DNA of 64,000 nucleotides from Acidiphilium sp. C61 (lineage in GTDB: Bacteria > Pseudomonadota > Alphaproteobacteria > Acetobacterales > Acetobacteraceae): contig NZ_CACTIA010000005.1 in NCBI RefSeq assembly GCF_902712915.1, positions 3,202,127-3,266,126 on the forward strand, in the 5' to 3' direction. The notes under the pieces were generated by a model. It was not told where the DNA came from. It did not search any database and worked only from the letters and a program-made list of their open reading frames with translations. Position numbers and translations under genes: made by a program. The first letter of the stretch is position 1; each line of letters begins with the position of its first letter. Of the stretch, positions 12,989-22,488 are shown in pieces.

Positions 12989-14296
12989 TCAGTAACGGTA
13001 GTCGTCGTGCTTGAAGGGGCCGGCGGCCTCGACGCCGATATACTCCGCCTGCGCCCGGCTCAGCTTCGTCAGCTTGGCGCCGACCTTCTCGAGATGCAGG
13101 GCCGCGACCTTTTCGTCGAGATGCTTGGGCAGGACGTAGACCTTCCGCTCGTAGCGGCCGGACGGTGCGTTCCACAGCTCGATCTGCGCGAGAACCTGGT
13201 TGGTGAAGCTCGCCGACATGACGAAGGAGGGGTGCCCGGTGGCGTTGCCGAGATTGACCAGCCGGCCCTCGGAGAGAACGATCAGGCGCTTGCCGTCGGG
13301 GAAGACGACCTCGTCGACCTGCGGCTTCACGTTTTCCCACTTGTAATTGCGCAGGCTCTCGATCTGGATCTCGGAGTCAAAGTGCCCGATATTGCAGACG
13401 ATGGCGCGGTGCTTCATCGCCCGCATGTGGTCGGCGGTGATGACGTCGATATTGCCGGTGGCGGTGACGAAGATGTCGCCCTTCGGCGCGGCCTCGTCCA
13501 TCGTGATGACTTCGTAGCCTTCCATTGCCGCCTGGAGGGCGCAGATCGGGTCGATTTCGGTCACCATCACGCGGCAGCCGGCATTGCGCAGGCTGGCGGC
13601 CGAGCCCTTGCCGACATCGCCGAAGCCGGCGACGACGGCGATCTTGCCGGCCATCATCACATCGGTGCCGCGGCGGATGCCGTCGACCAGGCTTTCGCGG
13701 CAGCCATAGAGATTGTCGAATTTCGACTTGGTGACGCTGTCGTTCACGTTGATGGCGGGGCAGAGCAGCGAGCCGTCGCGCGCCATTTCGCGCAGGCGAT
13801 GCACGCCGGTCGTGGTTTCCTCGGAAATGCCACGGATGTCGGCCATCATTTCGGGGTATTTGTCGTGCATCAGCTTGGTGAGGTCGCCGCCATCATCGAG
13901 GATCATGTTCGGCGTCCAGCCGTCCGGGCCGCGCACCGTCTGTTCGATGCACCACCAGAATTCCTCCTCGTTCATGCCCTTCCAGGCGAAGACCGGCACG
14001 CCGGCGGCGGCCACACCGGCGGCGGCGTGGTCCTGGGTCGAGAAGATGTTGCAGGACGACCAGCGGACGGTGGCGCCGAGATCGACCAGGGTTTCGATCA
14101 GCACCGCGGTCTGGATCGTCATGTGCAGGCAGCCGGCGATGCGCGCACCCTTGAGCGGCTTTGATGTCCCGAATTCCGCACGCAGGGCCATCAGGCCCGG
14201 CATTTCGGTTTCAGCCATCGAGATTTCCTTGCGGCCCCAGTCGGCGAGTGTGATGTCGCGGACCTTGTAATCCGTGGGCTGGTTGGCGTCGGGCAT
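12989..14296 (-). CDS. ahcY: S-adenosylhomocysteine hydrolase
   Basis: NAD-dependent hydrolysis of S-adenosylhomocysteine to adenosine and homocysteine, closing the methyl cycle. 435 residues. Motifs: [13 protein letters not shown] (catalytic Lys/Asp region), the NAD-binding [11 protein letters not shown], and the C-terminal KHDDYRY that reaches into the partner subunit. The start at 14296 has GGAGA a few bases upstream. The 75-bp gap to the upstream gene is too short for an obvious SAH riboswitch and none is seen. Confidence 0.96.
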   Translation of the reverse strand: MPDANQPTDYKVRDITLADWGRKEISMAETEMPGLMALRAEFGTSKPLKGARIAGCLHMTIQTAVLIETLVDLGATVRWSSCNIFSTQDHAAAGVAAAGVPVFAWKGMNEEEFWWCIEQTVRGPDGWTPNMILDDGGDLTKLMHDKYPEMMADIRGISEETTTGVHRLREMARDGSLLCPAINVNDSVTKSKFDNLYGCRESLVDGIRRGTDVMMAGKIAVVAGFGDVGKGSAASLRNAGCRVMVTEIDPICALQAAMEGYEVITMDEAAPKGDIFVTATGNIDVITADHMRAMKHRAIVCNIGHFDSEIQIESLRNYKWENVKPQVDEVVFPDGKRLIVLSEGRLVNLGNATGHPSFVMSASFTNQVLAQIELWNAPSGRYERKVYVLPKHLDEKVAALHLEKVGAKLTKLSRAQAEYIGVEAAGPFKHDDYRY

Positions 14297-14371
14297 AGGA
14301 ATGTCTCCGTCTGGATTCTGGGCGGGATATAGGGGGTGGTCGGGTGATTGCAAAACGTTTCGGCGAGCGGA

Positions 14372-15001
14372 TTACACCGCCGCGCCGAGGATGCGTGCGC
14401 CGATCGCGATCAGCAGCGTGCCGACGGTGCGCTCGATCCACAGCCCGGCGCGGCGATAGGCGCGCTGGACGCGGGCGCCGGAGAACAGCAGGGTGACCAG
14501 GCAATACCAGGCGGCTTCCTGCAAGCCGACGACCGCGATGGCGGCAAAGGTCATCCAGAGCGGGATATGGGCGGGCAACAGGGCAACGAAGATGCTGGTG
14601 AAGAAGATCACGATCTTCGGATTGCCGAGATTGAGTGCTGCGCCGGTGGCGACGGCGCGCAGGAAGCCAAAGCTGCCATTGCCGGCGGGGCCGGCAAGGT
14701 CGAGCTTCGGCGGCGGGGCGCGCCAGGCGCTGATGCCGATCCAGACCAGATACAGGCCGCCGGCGATCTGGATCGCCTCATAGAGCGTTGCGAAACGGGC
14801 CATTACGAGGGACACGCCGAAGCAGGCGGCGGCGGCCCAGGTGGTGGCCGCAATGGCGACACCGAGGCTGAGGCCGAAGCCCGCCGCCCTGCCGCGCCCG
14901 GCCGCTGCCCGGCTGACCAGCAGGAAGGCCGGGCCGGGGCTGATGATGCCGATGAAGTTGGCGAGCGCCAGTTCGGCCAGCGGCAGTGCGTAGGGTGACA
15001 T
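14372..15001 (-). CDS. LysE/RhtB family amino-acid exporter
   Basis: 209 residues with about six hydrophobic helices and the family N-terminal pattern NFIGIISPGPAFLLV, followed by GFGLSLGVA. Members export basic or neutral amino acids across the inner membrane; the substrate here cannot be told. It lies immediately downstream of rho on the same strand. Confidence 0.87.
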   Translation of the reverse strand: MSPYALPLAELALANFIGIISPGPAFLLVSRAAAGRGRAAGFGLSLGVAIAATTWAAAACFGVSLVMARFATLYEAIQIAGGLYLVWIGISAWRAPPPKLDLAGPAGNGSFGFLRAVATGAALNLGNPKIVIFFTSIFVALLPAHIPLWMTFAAIAVVGLQEAAWYCLVTLLFSGARVQRAYRRAGLWIERTVGTLLIAIGARILGAAV

Positions 15002-15003
15002 GG

Positions 15004-16278
15004 TCAGGTGTTCATGGCCTCGAAGAAGTCGTTGTTGGTCTTGCTGTATTTGAGCTTGTCGAGCAGGAAGTCCATGGCCTCGCCGGGGCCCATCGGGTTG
15101 AGGATGCGACGCAGCACCCACATTTTCGACAGCGTCGCGCGCTCCACCAGCAGCTCTTCCTTGCGGGTGCCCGACTTGGTGATGTCGATCGCCGGGAAGG
15201 TGCGCTTGTCGGAGAGCTTGCGGTCGAGGATGAGTTCGGAGTTGCCGGTGCCCTTGAACTCTTCGAAGATCACCTCGTCCATGCGGCTGCCAGTGTCGAT
15301 CAGCGCGGTGGCGATGATGGTGAGCGAGCCGCCTTCTTCGATGTTGCGCGCGGCGCCGAAGAAGCGCTTCGGCTTCTGCAGGGCGTTGGCATCGACGCCG
15401 CCGGTGAGCACCTTGCCCGAGGAGGGGACGACCGCGTTGTAGGCGCGGGCGAGGCGGGTGATCGAGTCGAGCAGGATCACCACGTCGCGCTTGTGCTCGA
15501 CGAGGCGCTTGGCCTTTTCCAGCACCATCTCGGTGACCTGGACGTGGCGGGTCGCCGGTTCGTCGAAGGTGGAGGCGACGACCTCGCCCTTCACGGTGCG
15601 GGCCATGTCGGTCACTTCCTCGGGGCGCTCGTCGATCAGCAGCACGATGAGGAAGGCTTCGGGGTGGTTGGCTGAGATCGAGGTGGCGATGCTCTGCAGC
15701 ATTACCGTCTTGCCGGTGCGCGGCGGGGCGACGATGAGGGCGCGCTGGCCCTTGCCGATCGGGGCGATGAGATCCATCACCCGGGCGGTGTAGTCCTTCT
15801 GCTGGCCCTTGGCCGGCGGCGGCGCGTCCTCGACTTCCATCCGCAGGCGCTGGTTGGGATAGAGCGGGGTGAGGTTGTCGAAATTGATCCGGTGGCGCAC
15901 CGCGTCCGGCGCCTCGAAATTGATCGTGTCGACCTTCTGCAGCGAGAAATAGCGCTCGCCTTCCTTGGGCGCGCGGATCTCGCCGGCGACGGTGTCGCCG
16001 GTGCGCAGGCCGAATCGGCGGATCTGCGCCGGAGAGACGTAGATGTCATCCGGCCCGGGGAGGTAGTTGCTCTGCGGGCTGCGCAGGAAGCCGAACCCGT
16101 CGGGCAGGGTTTCCAGCGTGCCGTCGCCATGGATCGCCTGGTCGTTCTCGGCATAGGCCTTGAGAATGGCGAACATCATGTCCTGCTTGCGCAGCGACGA
16201 CGCGTTCTCGACCTGCAGTTCCTCGGCGAGGTTGAGCAGGTCGGTCGGGGATTTGGCCTTGAGTTCGGCGAGCTTCAT
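15004..16278 (-). CDS. rho: Transcription termination factor Rho
   Basis: Hexameric RNA-dependent ATPase helicase that ends transcription. 424 residues: an N-terminal helical and OB-fold RNA-binding region (with GFGFLRSP, residues about 65-72), then the RecA-like core with Walker [12 protein letters not shown], Walker [17 protein letters not shown] and the Q/R-loop region. The start at 16278 gives [11 protein letters not shown], the normal N-terminus. Divergent from the first COX15-like gene across about 250 bp. Confidence 0.97.
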   Translation of the reverse strand: MKLAELKAKSPTDLLNLAEELQVENASSLRKQDMMFAILKAYAENDQAIHGDGTLETLPDGFGFLRSPQSNYLPGPDDIYVSPAQIRRFGLRTGDTVAGEIRAPKEGERYFSLQKVDTINFEAPDAVRHRINFDNLTPLYPNQRLRMEVEDAPPPAKGQQKDYTARVMDLIAPIGKGQRALIVAPPRTGKTVMLQSIATSISANHPEAFLIVLLIDERPEEVTDMARTVKGEVVASTFDEPATRHVQVTEMVLEKAKRLVEHKRDVVILLDSITRLARAYNAVVPSSGKVLTGGVDANALQKPKRFFGAARNIEEGGSLTIIATALIDTGSRMDEVIFEEFKGTGNSELILDRKLSDKRTFPAIDITKSGTRKEELLVERATLSKMWVLRRILNPMGPGEAMDFLLDKLKYSKTNNDFFEAMNT

Positions 16279-16528
16279 GGGGATTCCGCGAGGTGAGGTG
16301 CCCGTGGCGTAAAAGGGTACGGGCCGGTTCGGAGTGTAATTGGGAGAATGCCCGGTAACGAGCCGGAGGCGGCGGGCGTGTTTGTCCCGCTGTGACGCAC
16401 ACATGGCGCAACTGCGGCGCGAGGTCAAGATTGAACGAAAGGGCAGATCACCGCGAGACGCGGGTTTACAAGCCGGATTTCAGGTGCAAATCCGCGTCTG
16501 GTAACGGACAGATGCGGGAAATGGTCTG

Positions 16529-17632
16529 ATGGCATCGCAATCGGTGGCGGGTTTTGCCGGCTCTTTGGGCACACGCGAGGCGCGGGCGGCAAGCCCGGAA
16601 AGCCGGCGGATGGTGGCGATCTGGCTGTTCGTCAGCTTCGCGCTGATCGTCGAGATGTTCGGAATCGGTGCCTATGTGCAGAACATGAATGCCGGCCTGT
16701 CGATCATGACGTGGCAGCCGGTCTCGGGCGTCATTCCGCCGCTGACCCATGCGGCGTGGGAGCGGATGTTCGCGCTCTACAAGACGATTCCGCAATACAA
16801 GCAGCTCAATCACGGCATGGACCTTGCCGGGTTCAAGGCGATTTTCTGGCCGGAATGGATCCACCGGATGTGGGGCCGGCTGCTCGGCTTCGATTTCGGC
16901 GTGCCTCTGGCCTGGTTCCTCTGGACCGGGCGGATCGAGCGGCGGCTGCGGCCCTGGCTGGTGACGCTGTTCGTCCTGGGTGGGGTGCAGGGGCTGATCG
17001 GCTGGTGGATGGTCGCCTCCGGCTTCCAGCCGGGGCTGACCGAGGTTTCGGTGTTCCGGCTCTCGGTGCACTATTGTTTCGCGACCCTGCTCGCGATTGC
17101 CGTGTTCGCCACCGCGCTGACCGTGCTGAAGCCGGCCGAGGCGCGGCTGCCGCCGGCGGAGGCTGCGCGCTATGCGGGGGTGCGGCGGATCGCGATGGGC
17201 TCGATCGTGCTGATCGTGATCGCCATCGTGGCGGGGACGTTCCTCTCCGGAACCCATGCCTATACGATCGATAACACGTTCCCGCTGATGCAGGGGCGCT
17301 GGGTGCCGCCGGATTACGCGGCGCTGCATCCGTTCTGGACCAATTTATTCCTCAACAAGGCGGCGACGCAGTTCGACCACCGGCTGCTCGGCACGGTGGC
17401 GGCGGCGGGCGTGCTGGCTGCGGTGGTAGTGGCGGTCCGCGCCGACCTGCCGGCGCGGGCGCGCGACGCGTTCCTGGTGATGGGCGCGCTGCTGATCGTG
17501 CAGTATATTCTCGGCGTGACCACGCTCGTCTCGAAAATCCTGGATATCGGCATCGTGCACCAGCTCAACGCGGTGCTGCTGCTGGCGGCCGCGGTGTGGG
17601 CCTGGTTCGAACTGCGCGGGCGGCCGGCATGA
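16529..17632 (+). CDS. ctaA: COX15/CtaA-type heme A synthase, first copy
   Basis: Integral-membrane monooxygenase that turns heme O into heme A for cytochrome oxidase. 367 residues with about eight helices in two homologous halves. Catalytic and heme residues are present: the first-half EWIHR (ExxHR), a second His in SVHYCF, a third in QFDHR and a fourth in VHQLN. Its stop overlaps the start of a paralogue, so the two are likely translated together. Confidence 0.87.
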   Translation: MASQSVAGFAGSLGTREARAASPESRRMVAIWLFVSFALIVEMFGIGAYVQNMNAGLSIMTWQPVSGVIPPLTHAAWERMFALYKTIPQYKQLNHGMDLAGFKAIFWPEWIHRMWGRLLGFDFGVPLAWFLWTGRIERRLRPWLVTLFVLGGVQGLIGWWMVASGFQPGLTEVSVFRLSVHYCFATLLAIAVFATALTVLKPAEARLPPAEAARYAGVRRIAMGSIVLIVIAIVAGTFLSGTHAYTIDNTFPLMQGRWVPPDYAALHPFWTNLFLNKAATQFDHRLLGTVAAAGVLAAVVVAVRADLPARARDAFLVMGALLIVQYILGVTTLVSKILDIGIVHQLNAVLLLAAAVWAWFELRGRPA

Positions 17633-18705
17633 GCGGGACGGCGGCGCGGGGGGACCGGCTGGTCGGCACCTGGCTGCTCGTCATCTGTTTCATGATCTTC
17701 GGCATGGTGGTGGGCGGCGGCCATGCGCGGACGATCGGCGCGGGGTTCGTGATCCAGACCTGGCAGCCCTTTACCGGCATCATCCCGCCGCTGACCCATG
17801 CCGCATGGGAGCACGCCTTCGGCCTCTACAAGGCGACGGCGCAGTATCAGGCGATGCAGTCGAAGATGACGCTCGCTCAGTTCCAGTCGCTCTATCTGCC
17901 GATGTTCCTCGACCGCGACTGGGGACGGTTGATGGCGGTGGTGTTCCTGGTGCCGCTGGCGGTTTTCCGGCTGCGGGGGCGGATTTCGAACCGGCTGGCG
18001 GCCTGGCTGCTGTTCCTGTTCGCGCTCGGCGCCGGCGAGGCGGCGATGGGCTGGTACATGACCTATCAGGGCATGACGAGCCGTATCCTGCAGCCTTCGC
18101 CGCTCTATCTCGGGCCGCATTTCGTGCTGGCGATGCTGATCTTCACCGCAATGCTGTGGACCGCGCTGACGCTGCGTTCTCCCGAACCCGTGAGGCTGCC
18201 GGGCCTCGCCCGGTTGCGCGGGCTGCTGAGCGTCTCGATCGGGCTGATCATCGCCACGATCGGCCTCGGCGCGCTGGTGGCGGCGAGCGGCGCGCTCAAG
18301 GTTTACAATACATTCCCGCTGATGGACGGCCACGCGCTGCCGCCGCATGCGCTGGCGCTGCATCCGCTCTGGCTCAATTTCCTCGCCAACAAGGCGACGG
18401 TGCAGTTCGATCACCGGGTGGTGGCGACGGTGACGGCGGTCGTCGTCGTGATCGCCGCGGCGATGGGGCTGCGCGCGCCGGTGGGGGCGAAGGCACGCGA
18501 CCTGTTCCTGCTCTTGGCCGGGCTGGTTTCGCTCCAATATATTCTTGGCATGAGCACGCTGGTCTCGGGTATGGCCGAACTCGGCTATGTGCACGAGCTG
18601 AACGCCGTGCTTCTGCTCGCCGCCTGCATCGCCTGCCGCCACGCTCTGCGGGGTGCGACGGCGGCGGTGCCGCTTCCCGCCTATGAAATGAAGGCCGCTG
18701 AATGA
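17629..18705 (+). CDS. COX15/CtaA-like paralogue lacking the ExxHR motif
   Basis: 358 residues, same membrane plan as the upstream gene, and recognisably its tandem duplicate (shared TWQP.TGIIPPLTHAAWE, NTFPLM and HELNAVLLLAA regions). The position of the catalytic Glu and first heme His reads MFLDR instead of EWIHR, so both are lost; the other three His (GPHFV, QFDHR, VHELN) are kept. It may be a partner subunit or a degenerate enzyme. Start overlaps the preceding stop, and its own stop overlaps tldD. Confidence 0.8.
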   Translation: MSGTAARGDRLVGTWLLVICFMIFGMVVGGGHARTIGAGFVIQTWQPFTGIIPPLTHAAWEHAFGLYKATAQYQAMQSKMTLAQFQSLYLPMFLDRDWGRLMAVVFLVPLAVFRLRGRISNRLAAWLLFLFALGAGEAAMGWYMTYQGMTSRILQPSPLYLGPHFVLAMLIFTAMLWTALTLRSPEPVRLPGLARLRGLLSVSIGLIIATIGLGALVAASGALKVYNTFPLMDGHALPPHALALHPLWLNFLANKATVQFDHRVVATVTAVVVVIAAAMGLRAPVGAKARDLFLLLAGLVSLQYILGMSTLVSGMAELGYVHELNAVLLLAACIACRHALRGATAAVPLPAYEMKAAE

Positions 18706-20153
18706 TGTCCGACACGATGCAAGACATGCTCGCCACCGCCGACCGGCTGTTCCATGGCAATGACGGGCTCGACGTGATCGAGGCGCGGCGGGCCATCGCC
18801 CCCGTGCTGGAGGCCGCCGACGATGGCGAGCTGTTCCTGGAATATCGCGAATCCGAGGTGGTGAGCCTGGATGACGGGCGGATCCGCAATGCGAATTTCG
18901 ACAGCCGGCGCGGTTTCGGCCTGCGCGCGGTGACCGGCGAGGCGGCGGTCTATGCCCATGCCGGGGAGATTTCCGACGCGGCCCTGGCGCGCGCGGTGGA
19001 GACGCTGCGCGCGGCGCGGCAGGGCGATGCCGGCACGGTGGCGGTCGCCCCCGCGGCGGCAACGCGCAGGCTCTATACCGAACATAATCCGCTCGCGGAG
19101 ATGCCCTTCGCGGCGCGGGCGGCGCTGCTCGGCGAGATCGACGCCTATGCCCGCGGCGCCGATCCGCGCGTGGTGCAGGTGATGGCGAGCCTGGCCGGCG
19201 AGTGGCAGGTGGTCGAGATCCTGCGGGCGGATGGGGTGCGCGTGGCCGATGTGCGGCCGCTGGTGGTGCTGCATGTTTCCGTGGTGATGGAGCAGGACGG
19301 GCGGCGCGAATCCGGCGGCCACGGCGCCGGCGGGCGCGCGACCTATGAGGGCGTGACGGCGCCGGCCTTCTGGCGGGCGGCTGTGGACGAATCGATCCGC
19401 AAGGCGGCGCTGAACCTCGACAGCGTGCCGGCGCCGGCCGGCGAGATGCCGGTGGTGCTCGGCGCGGGCTGGCCGGGCATTCTGCTGCATGAGGCGATCG
19501 GGCATGGGCTGGAGGGCGATTTCAACCGCAAGAAGACCTCGGCCTTTGCCGGGCTGATGGGCAAGCGCGTTGGCTCGAAAGGTGTCACCGTGGTCGATGA
19601 CGGCACGATCCCTGACCGGCGCGGTTCGCTGAGCGTGGATGACGAAGGGACGCCGAGCGGGCGCACCGTGCTCATCGAGGACGGCATCCTGACCGGCTAC
19701 ATGCAGGACCGGCAGAACGCGCGGCTGATGGGCATGACGCCGACGGGCAATGGGCGGCGGCAATCCTACGCGCATCTGCCGATGCCGCGGATGACCAACA
19801 CCATCATGCTGGAAGGCGAGGCCAGCCGGGAGGACATGATCCGCTCGGTCAAGCGCGGCATCTATGCGGCGAATTTCGGCGGCGGGCAGGTCGATATCAC
19901 CTCGGGCAAGTTCGTGTTCACCGCCTCGGAAGCCTACCTGATCGAGGATGGGCGGGTCGGCGCACCGGTGAAGGGGGCGACGCTGATCGGCAACGGGCCG
20001 GACGCGCTGACCCGGGTGGAGATGATCGGCAATGACCTGGAACTCGATCCCGGCATCGGCACCTGCGGCAAGAACGGGCAGGGCGTGCCGGTGGGCGTCG
20101 GGCAGCCGAGCATCCTGATGGGCGGGCTGACGGTGGGCGGCACCGCCTCCTGA
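18702..20153 (+). CDS. tldD: Metalloprotease TldD
   Basis: 483 residues, the TldD subunit of the TldD/TldE(PmbA) zinc protease that trims modified peptides and other unfolded peptides. The zinc motif HEAIGH lies around residue 262. ATG codons at 18702 and 18705 both follow the preceding gene with overlap. The TldE partner is not in the window. Confidence 0.93.
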   Translation: MMSDTMQDMLATADRLFHGNDGLDVIEARRAIAPVLEAADDGELFLEYRESEVVSLDDGRIRNANFDSRRGFGLRAVTGEAAVYAHAGEISDAALARAVETLRAARQGDAGTVAVAPAAATRRLYTEHNPLAEMPFAARAALLGEIDAYARGADPRVVQVMASLAGEWQVVEILRADGVRVADVRPLVVLHVSVVMEQDGRRESGGHGAGGRATYEGVTAPAFWRAAVDESIRKAALNLDSVPAPAGEMPVVLGAGWPGILLHEAIGHGLEGDFNRKKTSAFAGLMGKRVGSKGVTVVDDGTIPDRRGSLSVDDEGTPSGRTVLIEDGILTGYMQDRQNARLMGMTPTGNGRRQSYAHLPMPRMTNTIMLEGEASREDMIRSVKRGIYAANFGGGQVDITSGKFVFTASEAYLIEDGRVGAPVKGATLIGNGPDALTRVEMIGNDLELDPGIGTCGKNGQGVPVGVGQPSILMGGLTVGGTAS

Positions 20154-20161
20154 AACGAAGA

Positions 20162-20189
20162 CCGCCGGCCCGGGGAACCGGACCGGCGG
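20162..20189. terminator. Hairpin between convergent tldD and pgk
   Basis: An imperfect GC-rich stem CCGCCGGCCCGG (20162-20173) pairs with CCGGACCGGCGG (20178-20189) around a GGAA loop, just after the tldD stop and before the convergent pgk stop. The position fits a bidirectional terminator; there is no strong T-tract. Confidence 0.6.
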
Positions 20190-20217
20190 GTTCAGACGTC
20201 GATGGCGCGCCGATCGA

Positions 20218-21411
20218 TCAGCGCGGCGTGAGCGCTGCCACTCCCGGCAGGGTCTTGCCTTCCATCCACTCAAGAAAGGCGCCGCCGGCCGAGGAGACAT
20301 AGGTCAGGCGATCGGTGACGCCGGCAAGGCGGAGTGCGGCCACCGTGTCGCCGCCACCGGCGACCGAGATCAGCCCGCCGGCCGTGGCCTCCGCCACCGC
20401 AGCGGCGAGGCGCATGGTCGAGGCGTCGAAAGGCGGGGTCTCGAAGGCGCCGAGCGGGCCGTTCCAGATCAGCGTTTTCAGCGCCTTCACCGCAGCGATG
20501 ATTGCCTCGGTGGTGGCGGGGCCGACATCGAGCGCCATTGCGTTCGCCGGCACCGCGTTCGCCGGTACGGTTTCGGTGGGCGGGTTCGGCGCGAAGGTCT
20601 CGCTGACCACGAAATCCGACGGCAGCAGGATTCGGCAGCCATGCGTCGCAGCGGCTTCGACGATGGCGCGGGCGGTATCGTGCAGGGCGGGTTCCTGCAG
20701 CGACTTGCCGAGTTCCGCGCCCTGGGCGGCAAGGAAGGTGTTCGCCATCGCGCCGCCGATCACCAGCAGGTCGACCTTGGTGATCAGGTTGGTCAGCAGG
20801 TCGAGTTTGGTGGAGACTTTCGAGCCGCCGACGATGGCGCCGACCGGGCGTTTCGGGTGGCTGAGCGCGGCTTCGAGGGCGGCCAGCTCTGCCTGCATCA
20901 GCCGGCCGGCATAGGCGGGCAGGAGATGGGCGAGACCCTCGGTGGTGGCATGGGCGCGGTGGGCGGCGGAGAAGGCGTCGTTGACGAAGATGTCGCCATT
21001 GGCGGCGATCGCCTTCGCCAGGCCAGGGTCGTTGCTCTCCTCGCCGGGATGGAAGCGGGTGTTTTCCAGCACGAGGATGTCGCCCTCCGCCATCGCGGCG
21101 ACGGCAGCCCCGGCCTCGGGGCCGATGCAGTCAGCGGCGAAGGCGGTGGGCCGGCGCAGCACCTCACCGAGCGCGGCGGCGACGGGGCGGAGCGACATCT
21201 CCGGCACGACCTTGCCCTTCGGCCGGTCGAAATGCGACAGCACGATCACCTTCGCACCCTTGCCGGCGAGCTCGACGATGGTCGGCGAGAGGCGCTCGAT
21301 GCGGGTGAGGTCGGTGATCCGGCCGTCGCGCAGCGGGACGTTGAGGTCGGCGCGCACGAGGACGCGCTTTCCCCTGACATCGACCCCGTCGAGCGGGCGC
21401 CAGTCCGCCAT
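20218..21411 (-). CDS. pgk: Phosphoglycerate kinase
   Basis: Transfers phosphate between 1,3-bisphosphoglycerate and ADP. 397 residues. Motifs: [41 protein letters not shown] and SVAGGGDT near the C-terminus. The start at 21411 overlaps the gap stop. A short duplicated Pro-Ala-Asn-Ala element (around residue 285) is a local oddity. Third gene of a leftward tkt-gap-pgk operon serving the Calvin/pentose/glycolytic core. Confidence 0.96.
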   Translation of the reverse strand: MADWRPLDGVDVRGKRVLVRADLNVPLRDGRITDLTRIERLSPTIVELAGKGAKVIVLSHFDRPKGKVVPEMSLRPVAAALGEVLRRPTAFAADCIGPEAGAAVAAMAEGDILVLENTRFHPGEESNDPGLAKAIAANGDIFVNDAFSAAHRAHATTEGLAHLLPAYAGRLMQAELAALEAALSHPKRPVGAIVGGSKVSTKLDLLTNLITKVDLLVIGGAMANTFLAAQGAELGKSLQEPALHDTARAIVEAAATHGCRILLPSDFVVSETFAPNPPTETVPANAVPANAMALDVGPATTEAIIAAVKALKTLIWNGPLGAFETPPFDASTMRLAAAVAEATAGGLISVAGGGDTVAALRLAGVTDRLTYVSSAGGAFLEWMEGKTLPGVAALTPR

Positions 21412-22424
21412 CAGAGCGATCCGAACAGGGCGGCGGTGTCGCTCATCCGGTTCGAGAAGCCCCATTCATTGTCGTACCAGCCCATGACGCGGGTGAGCGC
21501 GTTGTCGATCACTGCGGTCTGCGGCGCGTCGAAGCTGCAGGAATAGGCGACGTGGTTGAAGTCGGCGCTGACCAGGGCCTCGGTCGAATAGTCGAGGATG
21601 CCCTTGAGCTTGCCCTCGGCGGCGGCCTTCATCGCCGCGTTGATCTCGTCCTTGCTGGCCTGCTTCTTCAGGTTCACGTCGAGCGAGACGAGCGAGACGT
21701 TCGGGGTGGGCACGCGGATCGCGGTGCCGTCGAGCTTGCCCTGGAGCTCGGGCAGGACGAGGCCGACGGCGCGGGCCGCGCCCGTGGTGGTCGGGATCAT
21801 CGAGAGGGCGGCGGCGCGGGCGCGGTGACGATCCTTGTGCAGGGTGTCCACCGTCTTCTGGTCGCCGGTATAGGAGTGGATGGTGACCATGTAGCCACGC
21901 TCGATCCCGAAGGTCTCGTGCAGCACCATCGCCATCGGTGCGAGGCAGTTGGTGGTGCAGGAGGCGTTGGAGATGATCGTCATGTCCTTTGTCAGCGTGT
22001 GGTGGTTCACGCCGTAGACGATGGTGGCGTCCACCCCGTCGGCCGGGGCGGAGACCAGGACCTTGCGGGCGCCGGCCTCGATCAGCTTCGCCGCGGCGTC
22101 GCGCTTGGTGAACAGGCCGGTGCATTCCATCGCCAGGTCGACGCCCTGCATCGGTACCTTCGCCGGGTCGCGCTCGGCGGAGACGCGGATCGGCGCGTAG
22201 GTGCGACCGGCATTGGTAATGACGATGCTGTCACCCTTCACCTCGACGGTGCCGGGGAAGCGGCCATGCACCGAGTCGTAGCGGAGCAGGTGGGCGTTGT
22301 CCTCGACGCTTCCGAGGTCGTTGATCAGGACGCATTCGACGTCGGAACGCCCGCTCTCGATCATCGCGCGCAGCACGAGGCGCCCGATGCGGCCGAATCC
22401 GTTGATCGCGACTTTGACGGTCAT
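21411..22424 (-). CDS. gap: Glyceraldehyde-3-phosphate dehydrogenase, type I
   Basis: Oxidises glyceraldehyde-3-phosphate with inorganic phosphate and NAD(P). 337 residues: [12 protein letters not shown] dinucleotide site, catalytic [12 protein letters not shown] (Cys), His in the [11 protein letters not shown] strand, and the C-terminal [11 protein letters not shown]. Flanked by tkt upstream and pgk downstream, overlapping pgk. Confidence 0.97.
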   Translation of the reverse strand: MTVKVAINGFGRIGRLVLRAMIESGRSDVECVLINDLGSVEDNAHLLRYDSVHGRFPGTVEVKGDSIVITNAGRTYAPIRVSAERDPAKVPMQGVDLAMECTGLFTKRDAAAKLIEAGARKVLVSAPADGVDATIVYGVNHHTLTKDMTIISNASCTTNCLAPMAMVLHETFGIERGYMVTIHSYTGDQKTVDTLHKDRHRARAAALSMIPTTTGAARAVGLVLPELQGKLDGTAIRVPTPNVSLVSLDVNLKKQASKDEINAAMKAAAEGKLKGILDYSTEALVSADFNHVAYSCSFDAPQTAVIDNALTRVMGWYDNEWGFSNRMSDTAALFGSL

Positions 22425-22488
22425 GTGAAGAAGTCTCCCTCGAAAACGTTCAGGTGAGCCGGAGGCGGTGATAGTGTCGATGGCGGAA

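Noticed and set aside
14297..14371. SAH riboswitch upstream of ahcY
   Set aside because: The gap is only 75 bp and no matching conserved core was seen.
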